DNA from: Clavelina lepadiformis
Taxonomy: Eukaryota > Chordata > Ascidiacea > Aplousobranchia > Clavelinidae
Reading direction: 5' to 3'
Assembly: GCF_947623445.1 (NCBI RefSeq)
Contig: NC_135246.1
Coordinates: 1,862,501 to 1,926,500, forward strand
DNA length: 64,000 nucleotides
In this document: positions 57,801 through 64,000 of the stretch, in pieces
Layout of the letters: every line of letters starts with the position of its first letter
Numbering within the stretch: the stretch's first letter is position 1
Made by a program: the position numbers and the translations under genes
Notes under the pieces: generated by a model
Database searches by the model: none
The model's input: only the letters and a program-made list of their open reading frames with translations
Told to the model about the DNA's origin: nothing

Positions 57801-60541
57801 CTAACGGCCATTCCAAGTTTGAAAGTGCTAACACACCAGAAAAATTTACACAAAGAGTTAATGATTGACTAAAATCAACTGTGCAAGTTACATCGTCATT
57901 TAGTGCAATGCTGCAATCATTCGATTTGAAAGAAATTGCTCAAAACTAATGCACAATTGGTTGTGCAAAGCACCAAGGCATCACCTTAATCTTTGTGTTG
58001 GGAACTACAAAACCAACACTTGTTAATGGTGCACCAGGCATGCCAAGAGTTGTAATGACAACAGCCTCAGTTAAGCCCCAACCTGATCATCATTTTCAAT
58101 AAAACAATTGCATATTTTTAACATGTTACATTCCTAACGTAAACGTTAAAACGTTAAAGTTAACTAACATAAGAGCAAATAATGAAATGTTAATAGTGTT
58201 AGCATAGATACTGGTACATGGCAATGTAGATATGAACACAGTAGTTTGTTTGCAGAAAAACAGAACAACTAACAACTTAGAGTTTTACAATTATAAAATC
58301 ACATCCATAAAATAACTTAATTTTTGAAGAAACTCTGCCGTCTTCAGGACACTGCATAGCTAAATACAGTTTCTTCAAAACATGCTTCTAGTTAGTAATT
58401 TTTTTGTAATGCGAATGCTACCCAAAGCCGCCAGTTCAAAGTATTTCATTAATTCTTTAATACATTTATCTTTGACATGTCTGAATTTCTATTTTTGTTA
58501 ATTATATACAGTATATGCTGCCAATTGCACTTAATGGTAACTGATAACCTCGTATCCTACTGTATGTGCTTGTGCTTCATAATGCAGAAAAGAACATAAT
58601 TATGTTCCATATTACTTTTTGCTGCAAACACATTTACAAAGCTAAAGGCAAGCGCATTTCCGGACAAACCTCACAATCAAAGGAACATTTGTTTGCAAAA
58701 TTGATTGCCAATTCTTCCACAAGTATGATATATAATACAAAACAACTTTGAAATGTCCCATGTATCTATGCAACATGTATATAATAGTGTTTCACAACAA
58801 CTTGTTTTTCACAGTGGGATGGTAAGTTTTGGTTTACAGTGTGTGTTTTGTATCTGCTACATTAGTTAGGCTTATTATGTCATGTATGTTACCTTTCGCT
58901 GGTGTAGCTCAGTTTAAGTTTACTAAACCTGCCAATACCATGAATTTATCTTCACTATGTCCAACAGAAAATTCAACCCTATACATATTCATAAACAAAA
59001 TGAATTAAGTAGCCAAGTTCACACCTTGCACAATCATAGACTGCATTTTTTGCATCGCAGACTTTGCCACCTGAGGAGCCAATGGGGCTGCACCGCTTCC
59101 TAATAGTCTCAGTGAAGATGTGTCGTATTTCTCAACCAATGGATTGTTAGCGAGCTCCATCAAGATTGGCGGCACAGCGAAAAATGCGTTAATCTGTCAA
59201 GAAAACTGAAACTAAACCATGTTGAAAAAAACAGAAGTTGAAATATTCAAAAGTTTTTGCTGAATGGTTTAAGATGACGTCAATTAAATCTATATGTCAT
59301 CTTATAATACCTATTTCCAAATTTCACCATGAACTTTTAGAAATACAAGGTACACCTATATGTAGCGCACTAGACATATCTTCTATGGAATTTTGCGTTG
59401 CTTTGTGCTACGAGAAAAGTTCAGAGTTTGCGTGAGGGTTTTTTAAAAGTTTTTACAGAAAACAAGATTAAAGCACGCAAATTCCGCAAACAGTACAATA
59501 AATACACAAACTCATGCCCACTCTTATTCAATATGACAACCGTTGAAAAATTAATAAACGCAAGTTTACGCTTCGTGTTGTAAACAGTATCATATATATT
59601 AAAAAAATTAGAAAATGTTGAATATGTCTGTTGAAATTAAAACTTTCCACAAAATTGTTTTCTAACCTAATGTGTTACATCTATCGTTGCTAAATTTCAT
59701 TTGTCTGTCTGTTACATCTAATATGTAGAGCTATTGGCTAAATATACAATAAAATGCAGATGACAATTTTGAGAAAAATACCTTTATACCAACAAAATAA
59801 CTAACTATGGTAACTATTATGGTAACTATTATTAATAAAATAATTATGGTACCAAAATGATATAGTTTTTGGTTACGATTGATGAATGGTTATTAATTTA
59901 CCAAGCAGTAAAGCAAGAATTCCATAAATGATCTAAAACCTAATCCAATTAATAAAGATCCTATTCCTAATCCAGATTTTTTACCGTTGTGTTACTAAAA
60001 CTAACAAATATACCTCATTGCCATTAATTTTAGGTACTTAGTTAATAGCTAAGTTTATTTCTAACCTGATACTTTTCCACAGCTTCCAAAAAGTTTTTGA
60101 TACGAAACCTTTTGTCTATAACATGCTTCAAGCCTTCCAGCAATACAAACAATCTTAACAATCCATACGAATGAAACATTGGAATGACGCTGTATGTGAT
60201 TAACCAAGGGGGTAGTTTCCCTAAACCCCTGCATGGGTAAAAATGAAAAAACATGATTATAGACAACATTGTAAAACTTGTAAATTGCCTCTGCATAGGT
60301 AAAAAGGTGATTAGAAAACACGAAACACAAAAAAAAAAAACATGATTAGAAAATACGACAACACTACATAAGACAAAAACACCAAAATCTGATCTAACAA
60401 CAAAACTTTTTCATTGTACAATGATCAAAGTTTAAATGCCGGGTAAAATTAACTTAAAGTTTCTGCTGATAAAATACTTGCGGTAACAAAGAAATAATAG
60501 TAATATGTAATGTGACATCTATGAAACGCATTGCAGCTGAC

Positions 60542-60615
<74 letters not shown>

Positions 60616-63600
60616 GTTATCACTGCCAGCATCAACCAAAAGCAAGCAAGAAAAATAAAAAAAGAAAAAAGTCTCAATGATGTCAGGTTATTGATTATGT
60701 TCTTAGTTGTCGATCTCAAGTCATGTATTGCTGCTACAATTTGCAATTAGAAGTAGAAAAAAACAAAATTATACATATATATATATACAGTATATATCAT
60801 ACATTACATAAATATATATATATTTGCACAAAAGCACTTATTAGCTTAAATCAACATCTGTCCTTAAAAGAATGAAACAAGGAATAATCCGATGCAAACC
60901 GTTCAAAGATTTACCTCAGAATGACCAAGAGTGCAACCATGTTGTGATGCGTTATCATTACGCCCTTCGGTACACCGGTTGTGCCACTGGAATATGGGAG
61001 AAGAACACAATCTGCCATGGGGTCCACTGATACAAGGAACGGAAAGTCTGCAAAAAGTTTTGCATTAATCTTATTGTTACTCACAAAGTTATTTATTGAA
61101 AATTGATGGGCATTTTAGAATGCACTATATTCCAATACTGGTTTATGAATATTTGCATCGCCAAAAATCAAAGATCAGTATTTATACACAATAAACAAAA
61201 ATTACAAGTACAGAATATATTTTACATATTATACATTGTGGTCAACGTTATCAAACAACAAGTTGGAAACAGAATTTTAATGACAGCTGAAAACAATGAG
61301 ATCACATGATCACTTTACATCAAACTGTCACTTCCTACGAATACTTACTATGACCGTCATCTTCTTCGATAAGAGTCCAGAGGGAAGAACACAAGTGTGA
61401 GGGATCGATTGAAAATATCTCCTACGTAGAAGACATAAAACTTTATGAAGTTATATGTGACTGGCAGAAGATCTATACTTGAATAACAACATGAACATCT
61501 ATCATAATAACCAAAAGAGATTTGTATGATGGTATGATGGTACGGCAAACAATACATGATTGTGCTGTTTTTAACAAAACAATTGTAACCATTGTTTTAC
61601 AAACAATGCATTGAACACCGGGAACCCTCACCAGTCAGCACAAAACACCATATTGCTTATGTGACAACTTTTTTGTCCAGTCAAATTGCTTGCTATCTTT
61701 TACAATTAATCAAGTTCTAAAACCCATTTAAAAACCACTTGTTACGGGGCCAAGATCATTTGTTTCTTAGTGTAAATTCTTGGTCAAATTTTACAGTCAC
61801 TTTGACTAAAAAAACTGGCAATACTATATTGTGACTAAACGACAACCCACAAAGCCAACCCAAATAGCAAAGCATCATGAAAGGCAGAGTTCTGCTTTTA
61901 TGTGTTGAAAAACTAATCCTAATTCCCTAAATTTAGAGCCACAAGCATTAAACAGCACAATTACCTTGATTGATGGTATCTTTTCTGCTACTTTCAACAT
62001 TTTGCTGACTTGGGTGCTTTCGGTGATCACAAACCTGGGTTGCGAATTTTCAAATTGCTTTAAAGTTTCATCTAAACCAAAAAATAGAATGTTAACTTCA
62101 CTGAGTTTAAACAAAGACAAATAACACTTCACGAATGTGACACTTCACGAATGTGACACTTCACAAATAACGCTGACAACATCATTTTCTTTAACAAGAA
62201 ATCGTCATTTAAGAGTAAAAATGATTCAAAATCAAAAACATAATAGATTGTTGCTCATGCTTGGATATAATCAGGCTAAAAGCAAAATTACATACCCAGT
62301 CTTTACGATATTTTTGATAAATACGAAAACGCGTACACTTGAGATAAAGTTACTTGCTTTAATCATGCACTAACATTTGTAATATTGTAAGTTTTACCAA
62401 AAACATCTGGTGGCAGCTAAGTTGCAGCCATGTATCGTGCCCATGTAAGAAAGTCAACTAAAACTCTATAAATACAAATTACAGTGTACTATGTGTACAC
62501 GCCTTTCTATGTGGGAACTTCCATGTTAATATTTCACAAAATAGACTAACCAAATGTATACAGCGGGTTGCATGTTGTGGTGATGGCATTGCATGCCGCA
62601 GTGCCCAGGATAACGATGGGATATTCGAGGCAGTTGGCAGTGCAAAGAGCAACCACTTCTTGCTTCTTTAAACCCTTCCTGTTGAAAGCACTCGCAAGCT
62701 TTTGACTGAACTTTATGATTTCTCGGAATGTTAATTGCTGACCAGTTCCTGCATTGACCTAAATTTTAAAAACATTGTAAAATACGATCTGGATATATCT
62801 GGTTGTATGTAAAATGCACACACTTGATAGATCGTTGGTTAACATTTATATATAAAATTAAAGGCATATTGAGGCTGGAAAGTAAGCTGACTTAGTCTTA
62901 AAATGATAAACAAATTAGTTTATTTATTTTCAGCTACATGGCTATTAGCAGGAAAAATTTCTTAAACCCTACACCAAGTGAATATACAACACAGTAACAA
63001 ATTAATTATTAATAGGATTGTGCAGTAAAAAAGCTTAAAAGCTAAAACGCTGCAGTCTTGAAATCTTTATTGAATTTAAGATTATTTGCCAAGCATAGTC
63101 CTTTGCTGCATCTTCGCAGTGGCTACAACTTATCGTTTTAACTTTTAACTACATTGAAAATCACCCATTTAAGTAACCGATGGCGAAAAGCTAATGATTA
63201 GCTCTCGCAAATCCAACTATTTAAAAACTTGGGTTAGATGTGAGCTGGCTAGCATACGACATAAAATGCGTAAGTGTTACATCTGTGGCATCTACATACC
63301 GTGGTGTCTTACCAAACAACCAAGTGCATAGGATTCAAAGTGTTATAAAATAAAAACAAGCAGGTGTTTTTTAAGCTTTTTCTTTGTTGTGGAAAATCGA
63401 TTCATCTGAGAGAAATCTTAAAATCCAATGCTCAAAACACTTGCAATTTAAATAAACTAAAGGGGGTCAACAACACAGATAAGAATAAGCAATCGAAAAA
63501 ATCTTGCCAACCTAGAACAATGGTGGCCAGAACTCGAAAAGCATTTAACCATTTCCAAACTTTTTCATTTGCCGAGTAGTTTAAAAGCGAATTCAAAAAT

Positions 63601-63768
63601 CGATTAATGGCAGCCGGTTAAATAACAATATGATACGTTTAAAAAATACAAAAGTGATTTACTTACCAACGCTACTTTGTCTCCATGCTGTCTCATTATG
63701 TCAACATTGTATTTGTAAAAGCTGACTTGGGGTATTACCAATTCAGGATATGTAGTTTTAAGAACCAT
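54834..63768 (-). CDS. Peroxisomal acyl-CoA synthetase, 4-coumarate-CoA ligase/luciferase-like, 12 exons
   Basis: Exons in order: 63667-63768, 62551-62758, 61965-62071, 61349-61421, 60915-61047, 60066-60228, 59025-59193, 57985-58082, 56281-56352, 55642-55797, 55360-55522, 54834-54955. Every intron is GT-AG and phases agree, giving 521 aa, the usual size. AMP-forming ligase motifs are intact: P-loop [11 protein letters not shown] (about 182-192), PMFHSYG, QGWGLTEA (about 318-325), TGD (399-401), [13 protein letters not shown] (about 415-427) and [11 protein letters not shown], with the catalytic lysine near 507. The last residues are SKL, a type 1 peroxisomal signal. The enzyme should activate a carboxylic acid with ATP and join it to CoA. 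The substrate, fatty or aromatic, cannot be told from sequence. The start ATG is the first in frame and gives the family's typical short N-terminus. Confidence 0.93.
56370..57003. mobile_element. pogo/Tigger-like MITE in synthetase intron 8
   Basis: 634 bp between two TA dinucleotides (56368-56369 and 57004-57005). The ends CAGTCAGACTTCG and, inverted, CAGTCAGATCTC match the pattern of pogo/Tigger elements. Inside are repeated tccggataatcgg and cggatagcgg words, also typical. Non-coding. It ends 17 bp from the exon 9 splice acceptor. Confidence 0.8.
60539..60614. repeat. (CA)n microsatellite
   Basis: About 37 CA units with one interruption at 60561, inside intron 5 of the synthetase gene. 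Confidence 0.97.
60770..60826. repeat. (AT)n-rich simple repeat
   Basis: Alternating AT with a few C and G interruptions, in the same intron as the CA repeat. Confidence 0.85.
62125..62169. repeat. 16-bp minisatellite, about 2.7 copies
   Basis: Unit cacttcacgaatgtga, two perfect copies and a partial third, in intron 2 of the synthetase gene. Confidence 0.85.
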
Positions 63769-64000
63769 TCTGATTTTACCAAAGGTTCAAATATAACAGG
63801 ACTAACCTTATTGCACCTTGGAAGCAGAAACAACAATTAAAGAAAAAAAAAACAAGATTTCTGAAATTTTATCTCCAAGGAAGCAAAACCCCCAAATTTG
63901 CCACAACTTGCAGCAGCAAAATGTTTTGCAGAAATAAAAACTGGATCTCCTTCACTTTTGCCCATTTTCTTTAAGCATTTACTTAACAAACAACACACTT
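63769..64000. other. 5' flank of the synthetase gene
   Basis: Presumed 5' UTR and promoter of the minus-strand gene. No clear TATA box or other element seen. Confidence 0.4.

Noticed and set aside
60454-60746. Val-Cys repeat proteins
   Set aside because: Translations of the CA microsatellite.

Overview
The window is nuclear DNA of an animal. The evidence is AT-rich sequence, spliced genes with GT-AG introns, hAT, pogo and foldback transposon relics, and an SRP (7SL) RNA that aligns along its whole length with the vertebrate form. The combination fits an invertebrate chordate such as a tunicate, but nothing here fixes the species.

Left flank (1-4900): a small hairpin element (843-1005); a LINE-type insertion carrying a gag-like CCHC open frame inside a 17-bp target-site duplication (1035-1919); a tentative two-exon minus-strand gene for a small membrane-anchored, Cys-rich protein (2748-3446); the rest is unassigned.

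Centre (4901-46716): about 42 kb of head-to-tail repeats, 20 units of about 2157 bp (1.7 kb in the first two). Each full unit carries three RNA polymerase III genes on the minus strand. In transcription order these are tRNA-Arg(ACG), tRNA-Arg(TCG) and a full-length SRP RNA gene of about 298 nt. I count 19 full-length and 2 truncated SRP genes, 21 tRNA-Arg(TCG)-type genes (one with its anticodon changed to TTG) and 18 tRNA-Arg(ACG) genes. Units 3-20 also carry a ~425-bp MITE at a TTAA-like site; units 1 and 2 keep the empty site. Core units are nearly identical and edge units are diverged, as expected for unequal exchange and gene conversion. Irregular units include a deletion of the ACG gene (unit 6), a 495-bp partial duplication (unit 13), loss of most of the SRP gene (unit 15) and a hAT MITE insertion (unit 5). 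Units 9-10 recur as units 16-17.

Right flank (46717-64000): a 393-bp hAT MITE; a foldback element with another hAT MITE nested in it; a complete six-exon plus-strand NIPSNAP-family gene (50166-52896, 261 aa); and a complete twelve-exon minus-strand acyl-CoA synthetase of the 4-coumarate-CoA ligase/luciferase-like family (54834-63768, 521 aa). The synthetase ends in SKL, a peroxisomal targeting signal. Its introns hold a pogo-like MITE, a CA microsatellite and short tandem repeats.

The array would feed translation and secretion: SRP RNA is the scaffold of the signal recognition particle, and the two tRNA genes supply two arginine isoacceptors. The two protein genes are ordinary metabolic or mitochondrial genes with no evident link to the array.
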